A stretch of DNA of 64,000 bases from contig JAOTVV010000013.1 in assembly GCA_029863245.1 (NCBI GenBank), positions 1 to 64,000 on the forward strand. The letters are read 5' to 3'. The notes below the pieces were generated by a model. The model was not told the DNA's origin. It saw nothing but the letters and a program-made list of their open reading frames with translations, and searched no databases. Shown in pieces: positions 37,139-45,726 of the stretch; position 1 is the stretch's first letter, and every line of letters begins with the position of its first letter. A program made the position numbers and the translations under genes. The DNA comes from Gemmatimonadota bacterium (lineage in GTDB: Bacteria > Gemmatimonadota > Gemmatimonadetes > Gemmatimonadales > GWC2-71-9).

Positions 37139-37972
37139 TCACGTCTTCCGCGCGTGCGCCGCAAGGTGCCGGGCGAGGATCTCTCGCACGCGGTCAACGG
37201 CCGCGTCGGCGGCCGGTACGTCGAGGCCATAGGTATCTGCCACGAATCGAAGCCCCCGCAATACCGTCCTGGCCTTCGAGCGTCTAACGCCCGATTGGCT
37301 GTCCCCCACGGTGTCGAGCAAAGCAGGCTCGTGCCTGCCGAAGAACTCCCCAGGACTGAGGTAGCCGGATGCTCCGTTGTCGAAACCGACGGGGCGGCAG
37401 ACGTTCGCGGTATCGTCGACATATCGGTCCCAGTCAGCGACCAACGGCCGGTTCTCCCATTCCTGGAGGAACCTGGCTCGCTCCACGGTGAACCGGGGTC
37501 GCGTGTGCGATTTGTTCCGCGGCACCACGGGATGGAGATCGTAGATCGGCGCCCCGCCCCGCGAGCGTCGCCCCGGTCGGTAGGCCAACAGCTCGCGCAG
37601 AAACTCCCACGGGATGATCCGAAACACCGCCGGGTGTCGGCTGTCGAGGACGACATATGTGTCATCCTCCACACACACGGCGGTGACCCAATGATCCCAT
37701 TGCTCGATGCAGAGGAGCACCGGCACGCCACGAGCGAGATGCTCGTTGAGTACGCGCCGCGCGGCATCGGGGTCCCGGCGCCGTACGGTGCCGAGGGCGC
37801 AGCCGAATCGGTCGGCGGCGCGCTCCAGCTCCGACTCGTCGGTGCCATGCTCGTTGGTGCCGGCGATCCGGGCGAGGGAACTCTCGTCCGCCCGGATACC
37901 CACTGCCAAAAGCGCGTGCTTGAGCGCGAAGGGACCGCACAGCCACGAGTTCGGTTGCGTGTAGATACTCAT
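37139..37972 (-). CDS. C39-like papain-fold cysteine peptidase, stand-alone
   Basis: A 277-residue protein whose N-terminal half resembles the C39 bacteriocin-leader peptidase fold. The putative catalytic Cys is in NSWLCGPFALKHALLAVG, and the His and Asp are in QWDHWVTAVCVEDDTYVVLD. There is no signal peptide, no transmembrane segment and no ABC-transporter domain, unlike classic C39 exporters. The C-terminal half is unique, charged and helical. Function is unknown: a cytosolic Gly-Gly-type peptidase or transglutaminase-like enzyme are options. It lies 37 bases upstream of the dipeptidyl-peptidase start on the same strand, so co-transcription is likely. Confidence 0.75.
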   Translation of the reverse strand: MSIYTQPNSWLCGPFALKHALLAVGIRADESSLARIAGTNEHGTDESELERAADRFGCALGTVRRRDPDAARRVLNEHLARGVPVLLCIEQWDHWVTAVCVEDDTYVVLDSRHPAVFRIIPWEFLRELLAYRPGRRSRGGAPIYDLHPVVPRNKSHTRPRFTVERARFLQEWENRPLVADWDRYVDDTANVCRPVGFDNGASGYLSPGEFFGRHEPALLDTVGDSQSGVRRSKARTVLRGLRFVADTYGLDVPAADAAVDRVREILARHLAAHARKT

Positions 37973-38083
37973 ATCGGATCCTGCAAGTTACCAAGCTCAG
38001 CGGCCCGTGTGGGATGGCCGCGCCCGGTTGCCACGAGCGGGCCGCAACACCAAGATTCGCCATCGCGCTCCGAGGAGTACTCT

Positions 38084-39076
38084 ATGCCCGTCATGGTGAT
38101 CCTGTTGGTCGCATCCCTCCTCCCGATCTCGACTCTCGGGGATGCGTCCGGTCAGAACTCCGTCGACATCCGGGAATGGCTCGTCCCCTGGGAGGCCTCC
38201 GGCCCTCGCGATCCGTATGTCGGCCCGAACGGGACCGTGTGGTTCGTTGGCCAGCGCACCGATTACGTCGCATCCCTGGACCCAAAAACCGGAGAGTTCG
38301 AGCGGTTCGAACTCGAGCCCGGCACTGGCCCCCACAACCTGATTGTCGACGGCCAAGGATTGGTGTGGTACGCCGGCAATCGGAACGCGCACATCGGCAG
38401 ACTCGATCCGGCCACCGGCACCATCTCTAAGTACCCCATGCCCGATCCGGCGGCACGGGACCCCCACACCCTCGTCTTCGACCCCGCAGGTGACATCTGG
38501 TTCACCGTGCAGGGTGGCAACTTCGTGGGGAAGCTCGAAGTGACCTCAGGCACCGTGCATCTCGTCGCCGTGCCAACCCCCCAATCCCGCCCCTACGGGA
38601 TCAAGGTCGATCCCAGCGGACGGCCATGGATCGTGCTCTTTGGCACCAACAAGATCGCCACGGTCGACCCCCGCACCATGGCACTCCGCGAGTATGCGCT
38701 CCCGCGAGCGGAGGCACGCCCCCGCCGGCTGGAGCTCACGGCCGACGGTGCCGTGTGGTACGTCGATTACGCCGCAGGGTTCCTTGGCCGCATGGATCCG
38801 ACATCCGGCGAGATCCGGGAGTGGCCCACGCCCGGTGGACGCGCATCCCGACCATACGGAACGGCGCTGGACCATCGGGGCCGCATCTGGTTTGTCGAGT
38901 CGGGGCTGAATCCGAACCAATTCGTGGGCTTCGACCCGGCGCGCGAGGCGTTCTTTGGCACCACGGCGATCCCTAGCGGCGGCGGCACGGTTCGTCACAT
39001 GTATTTCGATCCCGCGACCCGCGCCATCTGGTTCGGCACCGACACCAACTACATCGGCCGAGTGATCGTGCCCTGA
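38084..39076 (+). CDS. Virginiamycin B lyase-like secreted beta-propeller
   Basis: A 330-residue protein with a signal peptide and repeated blades of the type D..G.VWFV..R...V..LDP.TG, about six to seven in all. This is the streptogramin B lyase/Vgb propeller family. True Vgb enzymes linearise streptogramins, but most genomic relatives have unknown roles in periplasmic sensing or electron-transfer contexts. CGAGGAG precedes ATG 38084; the long open frame upstream antisense to the cysteine peptidase is not coding. The next gene, five bases downstream, encodes a heme-c protein and is very probably co-translated. Confidence 0.85.
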   Translation: MPVMVILLVASLLPISTLGDASGQNSVDIREWLVPWEASGPRDPYVGPNGTVWFVGQRTDYVASLDPKTGEFERFELEPGTGPHNLIVDGQGLVWYAGNRNAHIGRLDPATGTISKYPMPDPAARDPHTLVFDPAGDIWFTVQGGNFVGKLEVTSGTVHLVAVPTPQSRPYGIKVDPSGRPWIVLFGTNKIATVDPRTMALREYALPRAEARPRRLELTADGAVWYVDYAAGFLGRMDPTSGEIREWPTPGGRASRPYGTALDHRGRIWFVESGLNPNQFVGFDPAREAFFGTTAIPSGGGTVRHMYFDPATRAIWFGTDTNYIGRVIVP

Positions 39077-39081
39077 GCCCC

Positions 39082-39627
39082 GTGCGCTGGACCGGCTTGG
39101 CGGCGCTTCTGGTAGCGACCGCGGCCGGCGCCTACGGCGATGGTCCCCCGCCAGGACATACGGGAGGGTTTCGGGAACCGTCCTGTCTGCGCTGCCATGC
39201 CGACAATCCGGTCGACGACCCACTCGGTGCTGCCGCCATCCTGGGATTGCCCGAGGCCTTCGAGCCGGGCGAAACCTATAAGTTACTCGTGGCCGTCACG
39301 AGACCAGGGCTCGTCCGGGCCGGGTTTCAGCTGGCGGCTCGGTCGCTCCACGCCGACAGCTCCGTGATACAGGCGGGCACGTTCCGGGCGCGCGGCCCGG
39401 CGATCGCGATCGCGCCGGACCGGGGTATCGAGTTCGTCCAGCACACCGCGAGGGGCACCCAGACCGCCCGTCCCGACACAGCGCTCTGGACCGTCAGGTG
39501 GACCGCACCGCTGGAAGCACTTTCGGCGACGTTTCATCTGGCGGCGAACGCCACCAACGACGACGCATCGGAGTTTGGGGATTTCATCTACCTCGTGGAG
39601 CGACGCGTATCCGCGGCGCGGAGGTAG
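39082..39627 (+). CDS. Choice-of-anchor V / reeler-like protein with one heme-c motif
   Basis: A 181-residue exported protein starting at GTG 39082. After a signal ending near GAYGDG comes GFREPSCLRCHADNPVDD, whose CLRCH is a heme-c attachment site. The rest is a beta-sandwich (LVAVTRPGLVRAGFQLAARS and ATFHLAANATNDDASEFGDF) matching the reelin-like choice-of-anchor V domain. It is the likely redox partner of the Vgb-like propeller encoded five bases upstream. The substrate and electron acceptor are unknown. Confidence 0.8.
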   Translation: MRWTGLAALLVATAAGAYGDGPPPGHTGGFREPSCLRCHADNPVDDPLGAAAILGLPEAFEPGETYKLLVAVTRPGLVRAGFQLAARSLHADSSVIQAGTFRARGPAIAIAPDRGIEFVQHTARGTQTARPDTALWTVRWTAPLEALSATFHLAANATNDDASEFGDFIYLVERRVSAARR

Positions 39628-39783
39628 TGAAGGCTCAGACCGCTTCTCCACCCGCCCCTTCACCCCACGCGTAGTCACACTGGGTGCAGTGCCACGCGGG
39701 ATCGCTCCCGGTGATGCAGCACCCCCCGAGCGCCACTTCGCCGCGAGCGGCCCGTTCACTGAGCTCGGGTGTGGGATACCCAT

Positions 39784-39890
39784 ATCCCTCGCCAGGAAGA
39801 CGAGGGCCATGCCCCCCTTCACCCCAGGGCCTCCTCGATTGCGTATCGACCCTCTAACGCCTTCCGAAGGCGCTCCAGGATAGCGTCCAT
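39784..39890 (-). pseudogene. Ser/Thr kinase N-terminal fragment, frameshifted
   Basis: Minus-strand bases 39890-39819 encode a short peptide (MDAILERLRKALEGRY then AIEEALG) ending in TGA. Shifting the frame by one base in the G-rich GGGGTGAAGGGGGG continues as KGGMALVFLARDMG. Together they reproduce the usual start of Gemmatimonadota kinases (RY.IE..LG.GGMA.VFLARD), so this is a broken kinase start. Beyond ARDMG no kinase similarity is visible; the catalytic loop is gone. The rest of 39628-40014 holds nothing else I can identify. Confidence 0.55.
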
Positions 39891-40014
39891 TGCCTCTCGA
39901 GTAGATGCGGGAAGTACTCAATATATGCGGGGACCAACGAGCGACTAGGAGGGTGGCGAGACGGGTTGTGCCACCCTCCTCAGAGCTTGATGAGCTCTGG
40001 GACGGCGCTCGCCG

Positions 40015-40233
40015 TCAGGCTTCGGCGCGCGGCGTCTCCGACGCGTCCCGCGCCGCCTTCATGACGAGCCGGTAGATCGCATAGAGCAGGGCAATGAAGA
40101 GCCCGATCTTGACCACGGTCCAGACGAACCCGAGCAGCGCGGCGAGCAGGGGGAACACAAACGCCGACAGCACCTGCCAGACGACGTATCCGCCCACACC
40201 GGCAGCCCCGATCACCAGCAGCGGTCGCTTCAT
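40015..40233 (-). CDS. Small hydrophobic membrane protein
   Basis: A 72-residue protein starting MKRPLLVIGAAGVGGYVVWQ at ATG 40233, preceded by GAGAGGTG. One long or two short hydrophobic helices (LSAFVFPLLAALLGFVWTVV and IGLFIALLYAIYRLVM) are followed by a charged cytoplasmic tail. No family recognised. It is a single gene, divergent from the M16 pair. Confidence 0.7.
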   Translation of the reverse strand: MKRPLLVIGAAGVGGYVVWQVLSAFVFPLLAALLGFVWTVVKIGLFIALLYAIYRLVMKAARDASETPRAEA

Positions 40234-40440
40234 GAAACACCTCTCGAATCCCAAGGACTGACGACACTACGGACCCTGTCTCCCAGGGTTTCGCCAGGCG
40301 GCCTCAGAGCCGGCCACGTCCAGTTCGTTTGGGTGCTAGATTGGGGAGTTCGACGCGCCCCCGCGGGGTCGAGCCATATACCTCCCACAGCTCACTCCGC
40401 TCGCGGCGTTCCAATCAGCCTCTCGGGGAGGGGAGTACGA

Positions 40441-41772
40441 ATGAAACCGATGATTGGCGCGATGCTCCTGCTCGCGCTCGCGGGTTCCGCCATGGCACAG
40501 CAGAACGACGAAGTGTTTCCGTTCGACTACCGGTTGGTCGAGCTGGAGAACGGATTCAAGGCGTACCTCATCAAGGCCGGTGCGCCGGGACAGATCGCCT
40601 ACGTGTCGATGGTGCGGACCGGCAGCCGCGACGAAGTGGAGCCCGGCAAGAGCGGGTTCGCCCACTTTTTCGAGCATATGATGTTTCGGGGCACCGAGAA
40701 ATATCCCGACTTCGATGCCGTGACGGCCAGCATGGGTGCCGCTCGGAATGCGTTCACCAGCAACGACATGACGGTCTACTACGAGGTCGTGGCGAGTGAC
40801 TATCTGGAGCAGGTCATGGACCTAGAGTCGGACCGGTTCATGAACCTCAAGTACGCTGAGCCGGATTTCCGTACCGAGGCCGGCGCCGTGCTTGGCGAGT
40901 ACCAGCAGGGCGCCCTCAGCCCAGGACGGTTCTTGGACGAGAAGGTCCGCATGACGGCGTTCGACCGGCACACGTACCGCCACACGACCATCGGCTTCGA
41001 GGCGGACGTGCGGGCCATGCCCGAGGGCTACGATTACAGCATCTCGTTCCACCGGCGGTTCTACCGGCCGGAAAACGTCGTACTCGTCATCGCGGGGGAT
41101 TTCGATCTGGAGCGAGCGGCAACGCTCGTCCGACAGTACTACGCCCGATGGGAGCCGGGATACACGGCACCCAAAGTGCCGGCCGAGCCCGAACAGACCG
41201 CCCCGCGCCGGCAGACGGTTCGCTATCCCGGACGCACCCTCCCCGTACTGAGCGTGAACTACAAAGGCCCGGCATGGAGTGCCACTGACAAGCTCGCCGT
41301 CGCCAGCGAGGTGCTCGGCGCCGTGGCGTTCGGATCCAACTCGGATCTCTACAAGAAACTGGTGATCGAGCAGCGCCGGGTGCAGTACCTGTTCGACGGG
41401 TTCGGTCTCGACCGCGATCCTGGTCTCCTCGCCATTCAGACTATGGTGATCGATCCGAACGACGTTCGCGCGGTCGAGGGTGAGATCCGCGCCACCGTGG
41501 CGCGGTTTCAGAACGAACTAGTCGATGCGAGACTCCTCACGGATACAAAGAGCAACATGAAGTACGGCTTCCTCATGGGGCTCGAGACGGCGCAGAACGT
41601 GGCGTTCAGCTTGATCCAGTACGTCATCAACACCGGTGGGATCGAGGCCGTGAACGACTACTATCGCACGCTCGACACCGTGACGGCCGAGGACGTGCGG
41701 GCTGCAGCGCAGCGGTTCCTGGTGGACCGAGGCAATACGGTCGTTACGATGGTGCAGGCGGGGGGTGAATGA
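40441..41772 (+). CDS. Secreted M16 zinc metallopeptidase, catalytic subunit (second pair)
   Basis: A 443-residue M16 peptidase with Sec signal (MIGAMLLLALAGSAMAQ). The zinc site is HFFEH (His75, Glu78, His79) in SGFAHFFEHMMFRGTEKYP; the third ligand region is EAGAVLGEYQQG. GGGGAG lies seven bases before ATG 40441. It is only family-level similar to the 28.8 kb copy, so the two pairs are paralogues rather than a recent duplication. Its stop overlaps the start of the partner gene in an ATGA junction. Confidence 0.94.
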   Translation: MKPMIGAMLLLALAGSAMAQQNDEVFPFDYRLVELENGFKAYLIKAGAPGQIAYVSMVRTGSRDEVEPGKSGFAHFFEHMMFRGTEKYPDFDAVTASMGAARNAFTSNDMTVYYEVVASDYLEQVMDLESDRFMNLKYAEPDFRTEAGAVLGEYQQGALSPGRFLDEKVRMTAFDRHTYRHTTIGFEADVRAMPEGYDYSISFHRRFYRPENVVLVIAGDFDLERAATLVRQYYARWEPGYTAPKVPAEPEQTAPRRQTVRYPGRTLPVLSVNYKGPAWSATDKLAVASEVLGAVAFGSNSDLYKKLVIEQRRVQYLFDGFGLDRDPGLLAIQTMVIDPNDVRAVEGEIRATVARFQNELVDARLLTDTKSNMKYGFLMGLETAQNVAFSLIQYVINTGGIEAVNDYYRTLDTVTAEDVRAAAQRFLVDRGNTVVTMVQAGGE

Positions 41773-43286
41773 TGCGGAGACTCTCATTGTTTTTCACCGG
41801 GCTGGTCGTCATGGCGGCATGTACGCAGGCCCCGAAGGGGACCGTCACCGTGCGCGAGCCAGACTCGCCATTCGTCGCGTTTACCGTCTGGGTGAAGGCA
41901 GGATCGCAGAACGACCCTGCGGGGAAAGAAGGACTCGCGGCCCTGACCGCAAACCTCCTGTCCGACGGTTCGACGACCGAGGACACCTACGACCAGATTC
42001 TCGCCAAGCTCTACCCGATGGCCGCAGGGTACGGGTACAACGTGGACAAGGAGATGACGGTCTTCACCGGCCGTGTCCACAAGGACAACTTGGACGCCTA
42101 CTACACGCTCTTCAGTAACGCCCTCCTCAAGCCTGCGTTCGACGAACGGGACTTCGAGCGCGTAAAGTCGCAGACGCTCAACTTTCTCGAGCGGTCACGG
42201 CGCTACAATCGGGACGAGGAGCTGTCCAAGGAGCTGCTGTTCTGGATGGCCTACCGCGGGACGCTCTATGAGCACCCCGAAGAAGGGTATGTCGAGTCCG
42301 TGCGGTCCATCACGCTCGACGACGTTCGCACGTTCTACGAGAGCTACTACGTCGCCAACAACATCGTGGTCGGTCTGGGCGGGGGCTACGAGATGCCGCT
42401 CGCCCAGCGGGTGCGGGATGACTTTGACACGCTCCCGACGGCCGACATCACGCCGGTACCGGCACCCGAGCCGCGGATGCCCAGCGGGGTGGAGGTTCTG
42501 ATCGTCGAGAAGGAAACCGACGCCTCGTCGATCTCCTTCGGATTTCCGACGGATCTCCGCCGGGGGCACGAGGACTTCTGGGCGATGGTGGCGGCGAATG
42601 CCTGGTTCGGGTCGCACCGTGAATCCTTCAGCCATCTCTATCAGGTCATTCGCGAGCGGCGCGGGATGAACTACGGCGACTATAGCTACATCGAGGCTTA
42701 CCCACTGGGGTATACCACACAGGTGCCGCCGACCAACGTCTCCCGTCGCAGTCAGTTGTTCGAGATCTGGATCCGTCCGATCTCTCAAACGGCACCTGGC
42801 AACCTGCATGACCGCACGCTGTTCGCCACCCGGGCCGCGTGGCGAGAGCTCGGTTTGCTGGTGGACGACGGCATGACCGAGGAGACCCTCGAGACCACGC
42901 AGCAGTTCCTGCGCAACTATGTGCTCAACTGGAGTGCCACGGTCAACCGGCGCCTCGCCTACGCGGTGGATGACGCGTTCTATGGCTTGAACCCAGGCTA
43001 TCTCGCGTCAATCCGTGCCGGCATTGCGGCGCTCACGCTCGACCAAGTGAACACGGCTATCAGACGCCACCTGCAGGATCAAAACATGTACGTGGTGTTC
43101 ATCACGGCAAACGCCGAGGCGATGAAGCAGAAGCTGCTGAGCGGCACCCCGACACCCATCACCTACGCGGGGGAAAAATCCGCTGAGCACATGGCAGAGG
43201 ATGAAGCGATCGCGAGCTTCCCGATTCCGGTCGCCGCGGAGAACATCACAATTATCGGAATCAACGAGGCCTTCGAGCGAAAATGA
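41769..43286 (+). CDS. Lipoprotein M16-like non-catalytic subunit (second pair)
   Basis: A 505-residue M16-fold protein with lipobox VVMAAC, indicating lipid anchoring. The HxxEH position is degenerate (LAALTANLLSDG), so it has no zinc site. The segment VIRERRGMNYGDYSYIEAYP retains the Arg/Tyr substrate-binding motif supplied in trans to the catalytic partner. An ATGATG start allows ATG 41769 or 41772; the first overlaps the preceding stop. Its own stop overlaps the start of the next small gene. Confidence 0.9.
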   Translation: MMRRLSLFFTGLVVMAACTQAPKGTVTVREPDSPFVAFTVWVKAGSQNDPAGKEGLAALTANLLSDGSTTEDTYDQILAKLYPMAAGYGYNVDKEMTVFTGRVHKDNLDAYYTLFSNALLKPAFDERDFERVKSQTLNFLERSRRYNRDEELSKELLFWMAYRGTLYEHPEEGYVESVRSITLDDVRTFYESYYVANNIVVGLGGGYEMPLAQRVRDDFDTLPTADITPVPAPEPRMPSGVEVLIVEKETDASSISFGFPTDLRRGHEDFWAMVAANAWFGSHRESFSHLYQVIRERRGMNYGDYSYIEAYPLGYTTQVPPTNVSRRSQLFEIWIRPISQTAPGNLHDRTLFATRAAWRELGLLVDDGMTEETLETTQQFLRNYVLNWSATVNRRLAYAVDDAFYGLNPGYLASIRAGIAALTLDQVNTAIRRHLQDQNMYVVFITANAEAMKQKLLSGTPTPITYAGEKSAEHMAEDEAIASFPIPVAAENITIIGINEAFERK

Positions 43287-43606
43287 GCGACCAGCCTCCC
43301 CCCAGGGAACGACCGAGCGAACCCCTCCTGGACGAAGTCGGGACCGCCATCGTCGCCGGGAAAGAGACCACGGAGTTCTTGTGGCAGGTGCCAAACGACG
43401 AGGCGAGCCGAGTTCGGATCGGTGAGCTCCTCGTGCTGATCCGGGACAGATCTGCCAAGAAGGGCCGGCGGGAGATGCCCAGGATCTGCGACGACCTGCT
43501 GAAGGCCCTCGAGGCGTCGCCAACGCCGCAACAGGTGGACTTGCTGCAGGACGGATTCGATCGTCTCTACAGACTATGGTCGGCGGCGAAGTCGGGATTG
43601 CTCTAG
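43283..43606 (+). CDS. Small hypothetical protein coupled to M16 pair
   Basis: A 107-residue soluble protein, ATG 43283 overlapping the preceding TGA. The N-terminus is Pro/Arg/Glu-rich; the remainder looks all-helical (DEASRVRIGELLVLIRDRSA, PRICDDLLKALEASPTP, QVDLLQDGFDRLYRLWSAAK). There is no signal, metal or catalytic motif. Tight coupling suggests a shared message with the M16 lipoprotein, although this protein appears cytoplasmic. Family not recognised. Confidence 0.75.
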   Translation: MSDQPPPRERPSEPLLDEVGTAIVAGKETTEFLWQVPNDEASRVRIGELLVLIRDRSAKKGRREMPRICDDLLKALEASPTPQQVDLLQDGFDRLYRLWSAAKSGLL

Positions 43607-43632
43607 ACAATCGCGACGGATGATTGTCCGTG

Positions 43633-43667
43633 CGGGCCGGTGCCTCTCGATCATGGGGCCCGGCCCG
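43633..43667. terminator. Weak hairpin after small gene
   Basis: An 8-bp GC stem (43633-43640 with 43660-43667) with a 19-base loop lies 27 bases beyond the stop of the small hypothetical gene. There is no T-tract; a terminator role is tentative. Confidence 0.3.
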
Positions 43668-43816
43668 TCTGCCCCCCAATCGCAACACGGGGCTACAGCT
43701 GCCGCTCGGCAGCATGACTCCCTATTTTGTTGGCGACATGAGACACCAACGCTCCACGACCCCGTGACCCACATGTATCCAACCGGCCCGTTGCCGCAAG
43801 CTCCGAGGAGAGTTCG

Positions 43817-44797
43817 ATGCGTGCCGTGGTGACGGGTGGCGCAGGCTTTATCGGAAGCCACCTCATCGAGCACCTCCTGGCCCGCGGCGACGAGGTGATC
43901 TGCATCGAGCATGCGGAGGCGGACACGCGATGGATATCCGGCCTGTCGATCGACTACCGAGACCACGGAGTGGAGCGTACTGCTCAGCTCTGCGCGGCCC
44001 TGGACGGGGCCGACGTGGTGTTCCACCTCGCCGGCCTCACCCAGGCACGACGCTCCTCGGATTACTACGCCGTGAATACCGAAGGGACCGCCCATCTGCT
44101 CGAGGCTGCTTCTCAACTCGGGAGCCGAGCGCCGCGGATCATTCTTGCCTCCTCGCTAGCGGCGGTCGGTCCCGGCCAGCGGGGGAAGCCCATCACCCTC
44201 GCGGACGTGCCGCGCCCGCTGTCACACTACGGCCGCTCCAAGCTCCTGGCCGAGGTGATGATGCGGGCGTACCGAGATAGCGTCCCCGGCGTGATTCTCA
44301 GGCTTCCGGCTGTCTACGGGCCGCGGGAGCGTGCGGTGCTCACGTTCTTCCGAATGGTGCAGCGCGGCATCGCGCTCACGGTAGGCGACTGGAGCCGTGA
44401 GGTGAGCATGCTGTACGTGAGCGACCTGGTGGACGGCTTTGTGGCTGCGGCTTCGAACCGTGATGCCGTCGGCCACACCTTCTACCTCGCGCACCCGGAA
44501 CCATTGTCGTGGCGCCATTTTGCCGAGGTCGTTGCACGCGAACTGGGTCGTGACCCCGTCTTGGTGAGCGTGCCTCAGACAATTGCCCGCGTCGTGGCGC
44601 TCGGCGCCGAAGCCGGGGCGCTGGTCCGTCGTACCGCCGCGATCCTCAACCGCGACCGCATCAAAGAGATCTTCCAACCGGGCTGGGTATGTGACGTTTC
44701 GCTCGCCATCGAGCGCCTCGGATTTCGACCCCGGTACCCGCTGACAGACGGCGTGCACGCGACGGCGGTCTGGTATCGGGAGGCAGGATGGATCTGA
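43817..44797 (+). CDS. NAD-dependent epimerase/dehydratase (SDR) I
   Basis: A 326-residue extended short-chain dehydrogenase. It has the nucleotide motif TGGAGFIGSHLIEHLL, the segment VVFHLAGLTQA, Ser in LASSLAAVG and the YxxxK pair in SHYGRSK. The substrate-binding part contains LPAVYGPRERAVLTFFRM. These enzymes act on nucleotide sugars, sterols or lipid-linked sugars. Its stop is 10 bases inside the next gene (PAP2 family), so it belongs to a four-gene coupled operon. Confidence 0.93.
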   Translation: MRAVVTGGAGFIGSHLIEHLLARGDEVICIEHAEADTRWISGLSIDYRDHGVERTAQLCAALDGADVVFHLAGLTQARRSSDYYAVNTEGTAHLLEAASQLGSRAPRIILASSLAAVGPGQRGKPITLADVPRPLSHYGRSKLLAEVMMRAYRDSVPGVILRLPAVYGPRERAVLTFFRMVQRGIALTVGDWSREVSMLYVSDLVDGFVAAASNRDAVGHTFYLAHPEPLSWRHFAEVVARELGRDPVLVSVPQTIARVVALGAEAGALVRRTAAILNRDRIKEIFQPGWVCDVSLAIERLGFRPRYPLTDGVHATAVWYREAGWI

Positions 44798-45726
44798 AGC
44801 CGACCCTGCGTCCGGTCGACCGCGTCGTCATCCTGTTCAACGCCGCAATCGCTCTCCTGTGGCTGGGTGCGCTGGGACGCGTTGCGTTCGCACCAGTGCT
44901 CCTCGTGGCCCAGATCACCGCGGCCGCCGTCCCGTACCTCACCCTCAAGATCAAGCCGGACGCGTCGAGCTTCGGCCGCGGGATCCGCGAGCTCTACCCC
45001 ATCGTGCTCATCGTGGTGTCGTGGACCGAGCTGGGCCTGATTCGGGAGCTCTTCCACGCGGAAGCCCATGACGCCCTCATCGCGTCGCTCGACCTGGCGA
45101 TTTTCGGGCAGAACCTCCAGGCCATCTGGATGCCGGCGATGCCCGATGTCTGGTTCAGCGAGACGATGTTCGCGATCTACTTCCTGTACTATCCCATGGT
45201 GTTCGGCACGCCACTGATCGTGTTCTTCGCCAAGCGGTGGACCGACTTGCGAGACATCGTGTTCCGCCTAACCCTCGCATACTTGGCGTGCTTCGCCATC
45301 TACGTCGTGTTCCCCGTGGAGGGTCCGAGCCATTCGGCAACGCGATATGTCGGGGACCTCGCGCAAGGGTTCTTCTACCGGCTCTCCACCGGTGCGGTCC
45401 ACGCAGGCGACTCGCTGGGCACGGCGTTCCCGAGCTCGCATGTCGTCGGGGTGGTCACCATGGCGCTGCTGGCCCTCACATGGTTCTCCCGCCCGGTGGC
45501 AATCGTGTACGTTGTTCTCGCCGCCGGCGTGACAGTCTCCACTGTGTACACTCAAAACCACTTCGCCGTCGATGCAGCTGCGGGCGTCGTATATGCGCTG
45601 GTGCTCTGGGCGCTCGTGCCGATTGTCGCATGGCTGCTGGCATCGCGGAACGCCAGGGCGCCGAAGCTCCAAGCGGCGCGAGCCGCGACAGACCTCGAGG
45701 ATGCTGTGACGAGAGGGGAGTCGTGA
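44788..45726 (+). CDS. PAP2-superfamily membrane enzyme (lipid phosphotransferase-like)
   Basis: A 312-residue polytopic membrane protein with six or seven hydrophobic helices. The PAP2 active-site motifs are AFPSSHVVG and, later, QNHFAVDAAAG (His and Asp). The layout with long N-terminal helices and an aromatic middle (WFSETMFAIYFLYYPMVFG) resembles the inositol-phosphotransferase/AUR1-like branch rather than small phosphatases. It could transfer or remove a phosphate head group on a lipid at the outer face of the inner membrane. It overlaps both neighbours by 4-10 bases. Confidence 0.85.
   Translation: MDLKPTLRPVDRVVILFNAAIALLWLGALGRVAFAPVLLVAQITAAAVPYLTLKIKPDASSFGRGIRELYPIVLIVVSWTELGLIRELFHAEAHDALIASLDLAIFGQNLQAIWMPAMPDVWFSETMFAIYFLYYPMVFGTPLIVFFAKRWTDLRDIVFRLTLAYLACFAIYVVFPVEGPSHSATRYVGDLAQGFFYRLSTGAVHAGDSLGTAFPSSHVVGVVTMALLALTWFSRPVAIVYVVLAAGVTVSTVYTQNHFAVDAAAGVVYALVLWALVPIVAWLLASRNARAPKLQAARAATDLEDAVTRGES

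Noticed and set aside
38084..39076. Antibiotic resistance (streptogramin lyase) gene
   Set aside because: The propeller family is broad and the heme-c partner gene suggests another role; no mobile context supports resistance.
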